Assembly: GCF_020735385.1 (NCBI RefSeq)
Contig: NZ_CP085953.1
Span: forward strand, 1,826,621-1,890,620
Length of the DNA stretch: 64,000 nt
Direction of reading: 5' to 3'
Origin: Granulicatella elegans
GTDB lineage: Bacteria; Bacillota; Bacilli; Lactobacillales; Aerococcaceae
Made by a program: the position numbers and the translations under genes. A model generated the notes under the pieces. That model searched no databases, had not been told where the DNA came from, and was given only the letters and a program-made list of their open reading frames with translations. Shown in pieces: positions 1 to 10,106 of the stretch; the first letter of the stretch is position 1; every line of letters begins with the position of its first letter.

Positions 1-2313
1 TGGAGCAAATTCATAAGATGCCACACTACGATGTTTCTTTAGAGTCTTATGAACTCCTTGTTGAATCGCACCCGTTCCACGACCATGAATAATCGTCACA
101 CGAGGATATCCAGCTAATAAAGCTGCATCTAAGAATAATTCTAAATCCTTAATAGCTTCTTCATAACGTTTCCCACGTAAATCCAATTCCGTTGAAACAT
201 GACTCGAACGATGACTCTTCACAATAACTTGAGTTGGCTTACTTGGTTCTTCCTCAATACTAATCAAATCTTCAACAGGCAATTTCATCTTAATAATGCC
301 CATTTGAACAACCCATTCTTGCTCGGAAATTTTTTCAACTAATGTTCCTCTTTGTCCAAAACTTGTAACTTCCACACTTTGTCCAGGACGCAATGATTTC
401 TTAGCTTTTTCTCGTTTTAGTACTTTATTTTTCTTTAACGCTTGTTCGTGTTTCAAATCTGTTAAAGCTGTTTTCTTCTCAATTAATTCGTGTTCTTTTA
501 CAACTGTTTCCTTACTCTTCAATTGCATTGCACGAATATCTGACAAAATTTTTTCTGCATCTTCTTGACTTTGAGATACTAATTCATTGGCTTTTTCTTT
601 TGCTTGTTCAATGAGTCGAGCTTTATTTTCTTTGAAGTTTTCTGTTTCAAGTTTTAATGCTTCTAATAATTGCGAACTTTCTTTTAATTGCTGTTGAATC
701 ACAGATTTTTCTTGGTCCACAATGCGACGTTTTCTTTCTAGATCAGAAATCATTTCATTCAATTCTTGACTTTCAACAGAAATAAATTGTCGTGCTTGTT
801 CAATCACAACTTTTGGAAGTCCTAGTCTTGCCGAAATATCAAAGGCATTACTTCGTCCTGGAACTCCTAATAGAAATCGATACGTTGGTTGAAGTGTATC
901 ACTATCAAACTCCATACTTGCATTAATCGTTCCTACTCGATTATATCCATAGACTTTCAATTCAGGATAGTGAGTTGTTGCAATCACATAACTTTGTTTT
1001 GTTCCAATATAATCTAAAATAGCAATGGCTAGTGAAGCTCCTTCTTGCGGGTCAGTTCCTGAACCAATTTCGTCCATTAATACTAAACTTTTCTCATCAA
1101 TTTTATGTAAAATTGAAACGATATTTGACATATGGGATGAAAATGTACTCAAGTTTTGTTCAATCGATTGTTCATCTCCAATATCTGCAAAAATTTTCGT
1201 AAAGACGCCTACACGACTATCCGGTAGTGCTGGAATATATAATCCCATTTGTGCCATTAATTGGATAATCCCAATCGTTTTTAAAAGAATGGTTTTACCA
1301 CCCGTATTCGGTCCAGTAATGACAATGGATTGATATTCTTGCCCTAAAATAATATCATTAGCGACTACTGATTTTGGTGAAATAAGCGGATGTCTTGCTT
1401 GCCAAATGGCAATATGGTTCTCTTCATCAATAATCGGCTCATTTGCTTTAATTTGTTTGGCATAGAGTGCTTTTGCATTTGCAATATCTAAACGAGATAA
1501 TACATAGTGATTTTGTGTTAGTGAAGGTGTGTGAGGCATTAATTTTTCTGATAATTCCAGTAAAATACGCTCGACTTCTTTCTTCTCTTGTAATTGATAA
1601 TCTCGTAATTTATTATTTAAGTTTACAATCGCTTGTGGTTCCATAAATAATGTTTGCCCTGTTGCACTTTGGTCATGAACAATTCCTCCAAAAGTTGATT
1701 TGTATTCTGCTTTAACAGGAACAACATATCGATCATTACGAATTGTAATTAAAGAGTCTGTTAAATATTTTGCATATTTTCCAGTGACATATGTATTCAA
1801 TTGTCCTTTAATTTCTTGTTCGGTTCTGGAAATTCCTTGTCGAATTCCTTTTAATGTGATGGAGGCATCATCTAATACATACCCATCTTCACGGATAGAT
1901 AACTGTAATTGTTTGGAAATTTCTGGTAAACATTCTAATTTTTCTACTAATTGTGGCAATCGATCTAATGTAATCTCTTCTTCCTTCACTTTTTCAAAGA
2001 ATGTAGCCACTTGATTTGTTGTTTGTAATACTTTTAAAATTTCGCTTAATTCTCTTCCATTTAATCCTGCTTCTACTTCTAATCGTTTAATAGATACACT
2101 AATATCGGCCAATTTAGGAATAGGGATTCCTTGTTTTAATCGTAACAGCGTCACTGCATCTCTTGTTTCTTCAATTTTATTTCGAATTTTTTGAGCATTC
2201 GTTTCAATTGGTAATTGAAGTATCATTGTTTTTGCTTTTTGAGTATTGGCAAATTCTCTTACTGCATGACGAATTTTATGAAATTCTAAAATATCTTCAA
2301 TTTTTTGATTCAT
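1..2313 (-). CDS. mutS2: Endonuclease MutS2, C-terminus cut by window edge
   Basis: MutS2 is a MutS-family ATPase with a C-terminal Smr nuclease domain; it acts on recombination intermediates and on collided ribosomes rather than in mismatch repair. The reading frame is open from the ATG at 2313 to the window edge, about 771 codons. It shows the Walker A motif GPNTGGKT near 1290-1315, Walker B LVLMDEIGSGTDP near 1050-1090, a long charged coiled-coil region (about 400-800), and the Smr motif HGRGTGAIQQGV near 60-100. Family length is about 785 residues, so only some 15 residues are missing. A clear AAAGGAGG lies 7 bases before the ATG. It is the last visible gene of the zapA-cvpA-mutS2 order known in many Firmicutes. 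Confidence 0.96.
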   Translation of the reverse strand, partial: MNQKIEDILEFHKIRHAVREFANTQKAKTMILQLPIETNAQKIRNKIEETRDAVTLLRLKQGIPIPKLADISVSIKRLEVEAGLNGRELSEILKVLQTTNQVATFFEKVKEEEITLDRLPQLVEKLECLPEISKQLQLSIREDGYVLDDASITLKGIRQGISRTEQEIKGQLNTYVTGKYAKYLTDSLITIRNDRYVVPVKAEYKSTFGGIVHDQSATGQTLFMEPQAIVNLNNKLRDYQLQEKKEVERILLELSEKLMPHTPSLTQNHYVLSRLDIANAKALYAKQIKANEPIIDEENHIAIWQARHPLISPKSVVANDIILGQEYQSIVITGPNTGGKTILLKTIGIIQLMAQMGLYIPALPDSRVGVFTKIFADIGDEQSIEQNLSTFSSHMSNIVSILHKIDEKSLVLMDEIGSGTDPQEGASLAIAILDYIGTKQSYVIATTHYPELKVYGYNRVGTINASMEFDSDTLQPTYRFLLGVPGRSNAFDISARLGLPKVVIEQARQFISVESQELNEMISDLERKRRIVDQEKSVIQQQLKESSQLLEALKLETENFKENKARLIEQAKEKANELVSQSQEDAEKILSDIRAMQLKSKETVVKEHELIEKKTALTDLKHEQALKKNKVLKREKAKKSLRPGQSVEVTSFGQRGTLVEKISEQEWVVQMGIIKMKLPVEDLISIEEEPSKPTQVIVKSHRSSHVSTELDLRGKRYEEAIKDLELFLDAALLAGYPRVTIIHGRGTGAIQQGVHKTLKKHRSVASYEFAP

Positions 2314-2412
2314 GCTTTCTCCTCCTTTAGACAGAAAAAAAGTGAAAAATAAAATTATTTTCCACTCTTATAGATTCTACTATTTTTCATTGAATGGATT
2401 TCTAATCATAGA

Positions 2413-2949
2413 TTATGAAAATAACCACATTTTAACAATTCCTGAGAATAATGGAGTATTAGTCACAATCCAATTTGCTAGAGTATGTCCTTCAAAAATC
2501 TTTTGTACTGAATCTGTAGGAATCATCGCTACTAAATATAATACAAAGAAAATGGCTACATAGTGGAAAACAAATCCTAAAATCGCTCCTCCTAATGTAT
2601 TAAATTGCTTTAAAATTGGTAATTTCTTCATTTCTTTAATCACAGTTGTAATCAAACGAACGATTGCCCAGTTCACAACCATAATGATAATAAATGAAAA
2701 TAAGTAATAAAATGATTGGTCCATTCCTAATGCTTGACCTTCAGAAAAAATCGCTAAATGCGTTCCAGGAATATAAGATGGGAAAGGGACATACATTTCT
2801 ATCATTTTAGAAAATGCACGATAACCCAATATAGCAATAAAAGTAGAAATAATATAACCAACAAAATGAATTAATTGTAAAGCTAATCCTCTTCTAGCAC
2901 CTGTATAAATTCCTAATAATAAAAATAATAAAATGCCAATTGTTACCAT
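2413..2949 (-). CDS. cvpA: CvpA family membrane protein
   Basis: Small polytopic membrane protein of the CvpA/colicin V production family; the role in Firmicutes is not settled. From the ATG at 2949 it has 178 residues, starting MVTIGILLFLL, with about four hydrophobic segments. An upstream in-frame ATG at 3000 would overlap zapA by 44 bases and adds a charged leader unlike the family, so 2949 (7 bases after the zapA stop) is preferred. Its position between zapA and mutS2 matches the conserved gene order. Confidence 0.88.
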   Translation of the reverse strand: MVTIGILLFLLLGIYTGARRGLALQLIHFVGYIISTFIAILGYRAFSKMIEMYVPFPSYIPGTHLAIFSEGQALGMDQSFYYLFSFIIIMVVNWAIVRLITTVIKEMKKLPILKQFNTLGGAILGFVFHYVAIFFVLYLVAMIPTDSVQKIFEGHTLANWIVTNTPLFSGIVKMWLFS

Positions 2950-2956
2950 CGAGCAC

Positions 2957-3343
2957 CTACTTTCTCCATAAATCTTCTTGTTCTGCAAATTGTTTTTCAA
3001 ATTCTTCCTTACGTTCTAGAGCAATACTTTGACGTTTACTTCCTCTTTGATGGGGAACATTTTTCTTCAATTGTTGATTTTCTTCTTCTAACCTCATTAA
3101 TTGTTCTTGTTTTTCTAATTGTACACTCACTGCATTAATCGCTAGTAAAATGGCTTTTTCTTCATTAGAACATTCTTTAGCAACTTCACTGAGTTCATTC
3201 CACTGTTCATTTAATAATTTAATAACGCTATGCATATGCTGATGAGATTTTGTACCTAAAATGGTATACGTCTTTCCAGCAATATTTGCACGATAACGCT
3301 GTTTCTTTTGAGACACAACTTTCATCCTTTCATTCGTTACCAT
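2957..3343 (-). CDS. zapA: Cell division protein ZapA
   Basis: ZapA binds FtsZ and promotes bundling of protofilaments at the septum. The 128-residue product has the N-terminal ZapA beta-strand pattern (RYRANIAGKTYTILG, about residues 16-30), the helix with NEQWNEL, and the AILLAINAVSVQLEK helix, followed by a charged coiled-coil tail longer than in minimal ZapA. An alternative start at Met7 (3325) is possible, as neither ATG has a strong ribosome binding site. Likely cotranscribed with cvpA and mutS2. Confidence 0.9.
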   Translation of the reverse strand: MVTNERMKVVSQKKQRYRANIAGKTYTILGTKSHQHMHSVIKLLNEQWNELSEVAKECSNEEKAILLAINAVSVQLEKQEQLMRLEEENQQLKKNVPHQRGSKRQSIALERKEEFEKQFAEQEDLWRK

Positions 3344-3372
3344 ATTATGTTAAGTTTACCATTTTTCAGACA

Positions 3373-3400
3373 AAAAAAGAAGCCGTGAGGCTTCTTTTTT
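3373..3400 (-). terminator. Rho-independent terminator after ezrA
   Basis: Perfect stem GAAGCC/GGCTTC with loop GTGA, extended by an A run on one side and a T run on the other. Lies just downstream of the ezrA stop and may work in both directions; it separates ezrA from the zapA operon. Confidence 0.85.
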
Positions 3401-3403
3401 GTT

Positions 3404-5125
3404 TTAGAAGAATAAATTATTATTTTTTTCTGATTGATAATTATCACGTACACGTTGTGCAGAACCAGGATCCACTTGATTCAATGCTTTTTCAATAATC
3501 TCTAATGATTCAGCATAGCGATAGAAATGATTGAATTGTTCTAAAGCTTGTTGAATAGCTATATCCATTTCAGGATGTTCTAAACGGTAACGATTCGCTT
3601 GTTGAATCATATATTCTGTTAATTGAGCATTATCCACTATTTCTTCAGTCATAATATCTAATTTTTCAACATCATCTTCAATTGTTTGATTTAATCCTGT
3701 AATTTCAATCATATCTAATTTTACACGATTCATTAATTGAGATAATTGTTCAATACGAGAACTTGTTGCAAAGAATAATTCTAAATATTCTTTTGGTAAT
3801 CCTGGTAAATGATATTTTTCAATTGTACGTTTCATATTACGTAAATCTAATTCAAATACATCTAAACCATCACGAATGCTCTTTTCTTGTTGACTTAAAT
3901 CTGTCAATGTATTCACTAATGCTAATTGATTTTCATCAATTTCTTTCAATGTATTTAATACAATTTCATAATGTTCTTTCACAATAGAATAAGGAACTTG
4001 TTGATTTTGTAATGCTTTACTATAGTATGCAACAGCCTCTTGTTCTTTTTCTAATTGTTTTGCAAAATCTTGTACACGATTAAATTCATTATTCGCTAAT
4101 ACAAAGTTTTGAGATACACGATCTACTTCAACATTTACATAACGGTTACTTTGTAATACTTGATTTAATTTTCTTTCTACTTGAGCACGATTTCTCTTCA
4201 CGAATACTTTTGCTTCATATTCAGTTTCCATTACTAAATATAATTGATCAATTTCTCGTGCTACTTTATCCAATTGTTGACGAGCTTCTCCTAATTCAGT
4301 TGCCTTAATATGTTCTCTTGCAACAGCAATAATTTCTTCAATTTTTTGAATTTCAGTTGGAATAGAAATTTTAGGGAACTGATAATGTTCTTCCACCATT
4401 TTTTGATAGCCTTCTTTTAAGTCGGCTACTTGATCTTCATATTCTTCTTCGATTTCTTTTAAGTATTTAGGCACTTCTTCTACAATTTGTTCAAAATCTT
4501 GCATTTCAGTTTCGATTCGGCCTAATACTTCTTTAGCTTCTAAGTGGTCACATTCATTTGTTAAAGTATTAAATTTTGTAAAATCTAATTCTAAATAAGA
4601 TAACCGTTTTTCTAATGACTCTAACGCTTCACCAAATGAAAAACTATGAGCTAATAAATCTTTACGCATACTTGCATAACGTTCTTGTAACACTTCTAAT
4701 TCTTCACGGTTTTTCTTGTCGCTATCTAATAATTTTTGTAATGCTGTGTAAATTTTATCGACTTCTGCTTTTGTTTCCTCAATTAATTGACTAGCCTGAT
4801 TAGAAATTTGAGCGCCTTTTACAAAATTTAAACGTTGTGTATATTGTTCTGCACTCACTAATGAAGCTTCAATTTCTGGGAAACGGAAACGAGTGATTGT
4901 TTGCCAAGTTGCTTGCCAAGTTTCATACGTACGTTTTGTTTGACCTGTTAAATTCAGACTTTTTAACGTAAATAAAATATCTGCAATTGGAACGGTCATT
5001 AATTTTTGTTTTTTTACTCCTAATTCTTCGATAACTTTACTTTGTTTTTGACTTAAGTAATGTGCTACTCCATAACCAATGGCCCCTAACACCACGATTA
5101 TAAGTAAGAAATATAAAAATCCCAT
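3404..5125 (-). CDS. ezrA: Septation ring regulator EzrA
   Basis: EzrA is a spectrin-like membrane protein that restrains FtsZ assembly and links the Z ring to wall synthesis. The 573-residue product has one N-terminal membrane segment (residues 2-22, FLYFLLIIVVLGAIGYGV-like) followed by a long acidic helical region with repeated coiled coils, matching the family's topology and length (about 560-575). A strong GGAGGAAGAGAT precedes the ATG. It appears monocistronic, with a terminator just behind it. Confidence 0.95.
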   Translation of the reverse strand: MGFLYFLLIIVVLGAIGYGVAHYLSQKQSKVIEELGVKKQKLMTVPIADILFTLKSLNLTGQTKRTYETWQATWQTITRFRFPEIEASLVSAEQYTQRLNFVKGAQISNQASQLIEETKAEVDKIYTALQKLLDSDKKNREELEVLQERYASMRKDLLAHSFSFGEALESLEKRLSYLELDFTKFNTLTNECDHLEAKEVLGRIETEMQDFEQIVEEVPKYLKEIEEEYEDQVADLKEGYQKMVEEHYQFPKISIPTEIQKIEEIIAVAREHIKATELGEARQQLDKVAREIDQLYLVMETEYEAKVFVKRNRAQVERKLNQVLQSNRYVNVEVDRVSQNFVLANNEFNRVQDFAKQLEKEQEAVAYYSKALQNQQVPYSIVKEHYEIVLNTLKEIDENQLALVNTLTDLSQQEKSIRDGLDVFELDLRNMKRTIEKYHLPGLPKEYLELFFATSSRIEQLSQLMNRVKLDMIEITGLNQTIEDDVEKLDIMTEEIVDNAQLTEYMIQQANRYRLEHPEMDIAIQQALEQFNHFYRYAESLEIIEKALNQVDPGSAQRVRDNYQSEKNNNLFF

Positions 5126-5282
5126 ATCTCTTCCTCCAAATTTATTTATCTACATATTCATTTACATACAGGATTAGTATATCACGTTTGTATACTCTAT
5201 AGCAAAAATTTTTTCGAAAAAAAGAACCAAAATCCGCAATTTATAGCGAATATTTAGTCCTTTAGAAAGTTTCTTTAATTTC

Positions 5283-6692
5283 TTATTTGATTAATTCATA
5301 AATTGCTTCAGCATAAATTGCTGTTGAACGGAATAAATCATCTAATGCAAAGAATTCATTTGCTTGGTGCATTGTATCAATTGAATCTGGGAATAAAGCT
5401 CCATACGCTACTCCACGTTCAAAAATACGTCCATAAGTTCCTCCACCGATGGATTGTTCATGCGCTGGAAGTCCTGTTTGTTTTGCATATACCTCTAATA
5501 ATGTTGCTACCAATGGATCTTCTGGTGAAACATAGTGAGGCACTTGAGATTTACCAGCAGAAACCGTTAATCCATAATTAGAAGATACTTCATCTGCTTT
5601 TGCTTGTAATGTTTGTGCATCAATCCCACGTGGGTAACGGAAGTTAACTACTAATTTTCCTCCTACTTCAGGAGTGAATGTTAAAATACCTGCATTGGCA
5701 GTTAATGGTCCCATTACTGAATCTTCAAATGCTACATTTAATTTTGCACCATCTGTATCTAAGTGAAGGACATCTGCAGCAAATGATAAGAAATTTTTCG
5801 CTTGCCCTGCAAAATCATATTGATTTAAGAATACTGCTAAATAAGTTGCTGCATTAATTCCTGCATGAGGTGTTGAACCATGAGCCGATTTACCAACTAC
5901 ATCTAATACCACTACCTCTTCTTGAACTTTAGCTGTTCCTTCTACTGGATTTTCAGCAATATAAGCGTCAAACGCTGCTACAAACTCTGAAGAATTTGGA
6001 ACGACTACTTCTGCATGAGCATCTTGAGGTACCATATTTTCTCTTAAGCCAGAATGGAAGTTTTTCAATTGGAATTGTCCACTACTTTCTCCTGCAGCTA
6101 ACTCAAAATGTAGCGATAAAATTCCTTTTTCTCCGTTAATAATTGGGAATTCAGCATCTGGTGAAAAACCAAAATCTGGCATTTCTTCTGTTTGGAAGTA
6201 ACGATCCATACATTTCCAACCAGATTCTTCATCTGTACCAATAATGAAACGAACACGTTTTGAAACTGGTAAGCCTAATTCTTTTATGATTTTTAATGCA
6301 TAATAAGCTGCCATACTTGGCCCTTTATCATCACTTGAACCACGAGCATAAATACGGTCATTGATAATTTGTGGTTCAAAAGGATCTGTTTCCCAACCTG
6401 TTCCAACAGGAACAACGTCTACATGTCCTAAAACACCTAATGTTTCTTTATAATCAGGATTTGGAGCAAATTCAATATGACCTGCTAAATTTCCAACCAT
6501 TTTTGTTGTAAATCCATCACGTTCCCCAATGGCTAAAAAGGCTTCTAAAGCTTTTTTAGGACCAGGACCTACCGGTTCATCCTCACTTGCTTTTGAATCA
6601 TCACGTACACTATCAATACGTAATAAGTCAAATAAATCTTTTAATAAGTCTTCTTTACGACTTTCAACTTCTTTTTTCCAATCAATTGTCAT
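5283..6692 (-). CDS. pepV: Dipeptidase PepV (M20 family)
   Basis: Cytosolic di-zinc Xaa-His-type dipeptidase that finishes peptide breakdown in lactic acid bacteria. The 469-residue length matches PepV. Visible metal and catalytic motifs are GHVDVVPVG (about 89-97), RGSSDDKGP (about 117-125), GTDEESGWKCMDRY (about 152-164), FSPDAEFP (about 176-183) and a C-terminal MHQANE. The dimerisation/lid domain lies between. AAAGGAGCG precedes the ATG. Flanking gaps suggest its own transcript. Confidence 0.95.
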   Translation of the reverse strand: MTIDWKKEVESRKEDLLKDLFDLLRIDSVRDDSKASEDEPVGPGPKKALEAFLAIGERDGFTTKMVGNLAGHIEFAPNPDYKETLGVLGHVDVVPVGTGWETDPFEPQIINDRIYARGSSDDKGPSMAAYYALKIIKELGLPVSKRVRFIIGTDEESGWKCMDRYFQTEEMPDFGFSPDAEFPIINGEKGILSLHFELAAGESSGQFQLKNFHSGLRENMVPQDAHAEVVVPNSSEFVAAFDAYIAENPVEGTAKVQEEVVVLDVVGKSAHGSTPHAGINAATYLAVFLNQYDFAGQAKNFLSFAADVLHLDTDGAKLNVAFEDSVMGPLTANAGILTFTPEVGGKLVVNFRYPRGIDAQTLQAKADEVSSNYGLTVSAGKSQVPHYVSPEDPLVATLLEVYAKQTGLPAHEQSIGGGTYGRIFERGVAYGALFPDSIDTMHQANEFFALDDLFRSTAIYAEAIYELIK

Positions 6693-6764
6693 ATTATCGC
6701 TCCTTTACGAAATTCATTAGGTTTATCTTATCATTTTTCCATATATTTTGCTAGAAGAGATAAC

Positions 6765-6800
6765 TAAAAAAGGAATAAGAAACATTCATTTCTCACTCCT
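6765..6800 (-). terminator. Terminator after the RsuA-type gene
   Basis: On the minus strand a 12-bp stem (two G-T pairs) with loop TGAATG is followed by six T. It ends the ytgP-rsuA unit. Confidence 0.8.
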
Positions 6801-6807
6801 CTATTGA

Positions 6808-7539
6808 TTATAATTCTACATTAAACATTTTTAAGGCTTCTAATTCTGAATCATTTAAACGACGAAAATCTCCAAGTTTTAAGGATTCATCTAAGTGTAA
6901 TGGCCCCATACTGATTCGTTGTAAATCTACTACCGTTTTACCGCATGCTTTCACCATACGTTTCACTTGATGAAATTTACCTTCTTTTATCTTAATTTGG
7001 ACCAGTGACATTGGATGACTATCATCCACGGAAAGAATCTCTAAATGAGCCGGCATACATTCATAACCATCATCCAATGTAATTCCCTTTTCAAAAGATA
7101 CTTGATCTTCACCTGTCATGACCCCCTCGATTTTAGCAACATAGGTTTTTTCAACATGTTTTTTAGGGGATAACATCGCATGACTCAAAGATCCATTATT
7201 CGTTAATAATAGAAATCCATGCGTATCAATATCGAGTCGTCCTACCGGAAAAACTCCACGTTTCTGTGCTAATTCACCAATTAAGTCCAACACGGTTGCA
7301 TGTTTCGTATCCTCTGTTGCTGATATAACCCCTTTTGGCTTATTCATCACATAGTACAAATATTTCTCATAATACACTCGTTCATCATCTAAATAGATTT
7401 CATCTAGTTTCTCATCAATTTGTACCTTACCATTCGTTACAATTTCTTGATTTTTTCGAACTCGCTTTTGTTTTAAAATTACTTTTACTTGGGAACGTGT
7501 TGCTACTCCAGAATCTGATAAAAACTTATCTAGTCTCAC
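6808..7539 (-). CDS. 16S rRNA pseudouridine synthase, RsuA type
   Basis: Isomerises a uridine in 16S rRNA (position 516 in the E. coli enzyme). The 243-residue protein has an N-terminal S4 RNA-binding domain (MRLDKFLSDSGVATRSQVK, residues 1-45) and the RsuA/RluB catalytic motif GRLDIDTHGFLLLTN near residue 100, with the nucleophile Asp103. The start is GTG at 7539 with AAGGAG upstream. The start lies 5 bases after the stop of the flippase gene, a pairing I recall from streptococci and lactobacilli. Confidence 0.92.
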   Translation of the reverse strand: MRLDKFLSDSGVATRSQVKVILKQKRVRKNQEIVTNGKVQIDEKLDEIYLDDERVYYEKYLYYVMNKPKGVISATEDTKHATVLDLIGELAQKRGVFPVGRLDIDTHGFLLLTNNGSLSHAMLSPKKHVEKTYVAKIEGVMTGEDQVSFEKGITLDDGYECMPAHLEILSVDDSHPMSLVQIKIKEGKFHQVKRMVKACGKTVVDLQRISMGPLHLDESLKLGDFRRLNDSELEALKMFNVEL

Positions 7540-7544
7540 TGAAC

Positions 7545-9221
7545 TTACTCCTTCATTTTTAGTTTTCTACGAATCGCAACCATTCTTTGCCCTAATAATT
7601 CGTCTGCTAATCTTGTATACAAGCTCATCACTGCATAAGCAATCGCTCCAACAAAACCAACAATCACAACAGAAATCATCGCCATTAATTTTCCATCAAT
7701 GTTAATGATTTGTTTTAATCCTACCAAAGTTAAGGAACTGACAATCATCATAACCAATGAAATTCCCACTACTTTAGCTAATTGAATAGCGACTTTTTTA
7801 AGATTAAATAAGGTCTGATAATATAAATGATACCCCATATAAATAGTTGCTAAAATAAACCCAAGACTTGTCGCCCATAATGGCCCTGCACCTTCAAAGA
7901 AATAAATCATCATCGGTTGCCATAACATTTTTACTACTAAAGCAATCACTAAAGCTTTAATCGCAACCATATGTTGCTGCATGGATTGTTGAATCGAAGT
8001 AAAGACTGTAAAAGCTCCCATAAAAATACATAATACACAGGAAATCATTAATAAATACGTTCCATCTTTACTTGGAGAATAAAACACATTGTAAATTGGC
8101 TCTGCTACAACTGCCATCCCAACAGAAGCTGGAATCATAATAAAGGAATATAAACCAATATTTTCCTCGATCACATTTTTCACTTCTACATGATTTTTCA
8201 CGGAATAATGAGAAGCTAATAATGGTAATGCCGCTGTTGAAATACTAATGGCAAGAGATAAAATAATCATAATAATTTTATTGGCATTAAATCCAAAAAT
8301 CGTTAATAATTCTTTACTTTGTTCAAAATTCAAATGAGTAAATGTCATCGCTAGTGGTTGGAAAGTTTCTTGATCTAAAATACTAATTAACTGTATGCTT
8401 GAAGTCACAATGACAAATGGTAATGCTTCACGAATCACTTCAAATACAATACGACCAAAACTCATATTACGAGCAGGACGCCCTTCACTCATTAATTGCT
8501 TCATGCCAGGAATATCTTTCCACATTTTATACCCTAAATAGATAAATGCGACAACTGCCCCCACAAATGCAGCAAACGTTGAATGCGCTACTGCAACTGC
8601 ATAACTACCACCGAATAACTTCATAACGATGAACGTTAAGAGTAACATATAAATAATACGCACAATTTGTTCCCATAATTGAGATTTAGCAGAAGGTGCC
8701 ATATCACTATACCCTTGATAATACCCTCTTAATAAACTTAATGGTGGAATAATTACCACTGCTGGAACAAGCGAACGAATGACCATGATACTATCTTGAA
8801 TTTCTTGAGCGGAACCACCTTTTGCAAAATAAGGAGCTGTTACAAACATGACAATTGCACTGACAATCCCTGTTGCGGTCATAAATAACATTCCGCCTTT
8901 GAAAATATTCCAACTTGTCTCGTAATCTTTTCTTGATTGATTATCCGCCACAATTTTTGAAATGGCTACTGGAATTCCAGCCGTTGAAATTTGTAATACT
9001 AATGCATAAATATTGTATGCAATGAAATATAAAAAGTTGGCATCATCTCGTTGAGTAGCAAACATTGCTCCCCATGGAATGATGTATAATGCTCCTAATA
9101 ATCTGGAAACCATACTACCTATTGTTAGCCAGGAAGAACCTTCTAATAGTATTTCTTTTGAATCTCTTTGCATACGGATTTTATCACTTAATCCAATTGA
9201 TTTTTTACTGTTCCGTATCAT
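7545..9221 (-). CDS. Lipid II flippase, YtgP/MurJ type (MVF superfamily)
   Basis: Polytopic transporter of the MOP/MVF superfamily; YtgP-type members flip undecaprenyl-linked wall precursors and serve as MurJ in streptococci. The 558 residues contain about 14 hydrophobic segments. The N-terminus carries the typical LLEGSSWLTIGSMVSRLLGA motif, and VSKIVADN- and RGYYQGYSDMAP-like family motifs follow. It is probably cotranscribed with the downstream pseudouridine synthase. A role in O-antigen-like export is less likely because no polysaccharide genes are near. Confidence 0.85.
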   Translation of the reverse strand: MIRNSKKSIGLSDKIRMQRDSKEILLEGSSWLTIGSMVSRLLGALYIIPWGAMFATQRDDANFLYFIAYNIYALVLQISTAGIPVAISKIVADNQSRKDYETSWNIFKGGMLFMTATGIVSAIVMFVTAPYFAKGGSAQEIQDSIMVIRSLVPAVVIIPPLSLLRGYYQGYSDMAPSAKSQLWEQIVRIIYMLLLTFIVMKLFGGSYAVAVAHSTFAAFVGAVVAFIYLGYKMWKDIPGMKQLMSEGRPARNMSFGRIVFEVIREALPFVIVTSSIQLISILDQETFQPLAMTFTHLNFEQSKELLTIFGFNANKIIMIILSLAISISTAALPLLASHYSVKNHVEVKNVIEENIGLYSFIMIPASVGMAVVAEPIYNVFYSPSKDGTYLLMISCVLCIFMGAFTVFTSIQQSMQQHMVAIKALVIALVVKMLWQPMMIYFFEGAGPLWATSLGFILATIYMGYHLYYQTLFNLKKVAIQLAKVVGISLVMMIVSSLTLVGLKQIINIDGKLMAMISVVIVGFVGAIAYAVMSLYTRLADELLGQRMVAIRRKLKMKE

Positions 9222-9298
9222 AATATCCTACTTTCATGAAAACTTTTTCTCCCCTAAGCGTACAATATTTTTCAAGCATTGTAAAATAAAAAATAAAA

Positions 9299-9332
9299 TG
9301 ACTGTTTTAGATTTTTTCTACTAAAACAGTCA
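9299..9332 (-). terminator. Terminator after the lia operon
   Basis: Perfect 12-bp inverted repeat (TGACTGTTTTAG and its complement) with a 10-base loop. On the minus strand it is followed by a T-rich stretch, so it fits as the end of liaFSR transcripts upstream of the flippase gene. Confidence 0.75.
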
Positions 9333-9377
9333 CCCCTTCTCTTTGACATTCTGTAATGTATACATGGAAAACCACAA

Positions 9378-9447
9378 AGACTTTTCATAGTAGTTTAGGC
9401 ATGAGACCGTAGGGCTGCTGACGTCCATTATCACTATAGAAAAGTCA
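9378..9447. repeat. BOX-like palindromic intergenic repeat, copy 1 (short form)
   Basis: Outer arms GACTTTTCATAGT (9379-9391) and ACTATAGAAAAGTC (9433-9446) enclose the core CATGAGACCGTAGGGCTGCTG followed by ACGTCC. It matches the cores of the other copies in this window and lies right after the liaR stop. Confidence 0.8.
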
Positions 9448-9454
9448 TTTTAAA

Positions 9455-10090
9455 TTAAGGCTGGACCAAATGATGCTTAAATGCATAAATCGTTGCTTGT
9501 GTACGATCTTCAACTTGCAACTTCGATAAAATATTCGAAACATGCGTCTTCACCGTTTTTAACGTAATAAAACACTCATCCGCAATTTCCTGGTTCGATT
9601 TTCCTTGTGCAATCAATAAAAGCACTTCTTTTTCACGAATCGTTAATTCCTCAAACAAACGAAACTCTTCTTCCACTTGATGACGATGCTCTAACTTCTC
9701 ACTCACTTCTTTTTCGAATACCCCTTCTCCACGATAAGTATCCCGAATCGCTTGTGCAATTTCAGAAGCAGACGAAGTTTTTAATAAATAACTTTTTGCC
9801 CCAGCACTAATAGCTGGATAAACTTTTTCATCATCAATAAAACTTGTCACAATAATAATTTTAGCTTCTTTCCACTTCGATAAAATTTCTTTTGTTGCTT
9901 CAATTCCATCCATAACAGGCATGACTAAGTCCATTAAAATAATATCCGGTTTTAATTCCAACGCTTTTTCAACACCAATTTTTCCATTTTCCGCTTGAGC
10001 AATCACTTCAATATCTTCTTGAACCGATAAATAAGCTGATACCCCTAATCGAACCATCTCATGGTCATCTACTAATAAAACTTTAATCAT
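9455..10090 (-). CDS. liaR: Response regulator LiaR/VraR (NarL family)
   Basis: DNA-binding response regulator of the LiaFSR cell-envelope stress system. The 211 residues comprise a receiver domain with acidic pocket DDH near residue 8-9 and phospho-acceptor Asp54 in [12 protein letters not shown], and a C-terminal LuxR-type helix-turn-helix ([20 protein letters not shown], then [13 protein letters not shown]). GGAGAAGGAG precedes the ATG. Last gene of liaF-liaS-liaR. Its cognate kinase here lacks the usual phospho-donor His, so how it is phosphorylated is open. Confidence 0.95.
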   Translation of the reverse strand: MIKVLLVDDHEMVRLGVSAYLSVQEDIEVIAQAENGKIGVEKALELKPDIILMDLVMPVMDGIEATKEILSKWKEAKIIIVTSFIDDEKVYPAISAGAKSYLLKTSSASEIAQAIRDTYRGEGVFEKEVSEKLEHRHQVEEEFRLFEELTIREKEVLLLIAQGKSNQEIADECFITLKTVKTHVSNILSKLQVEDRTQATIYAFKHHLVQP

Positions 10091-10106
10091 TCAACTACTC
10101 CTTCTC

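Noticed and set aside
1025..1333. Plus-strand open frames inside mutS2, ezrA, ftsK and other minus-strand genes.
   Set aside because: They mirror strongly conserved coding frames on the other strand and have no binding sites or family features.
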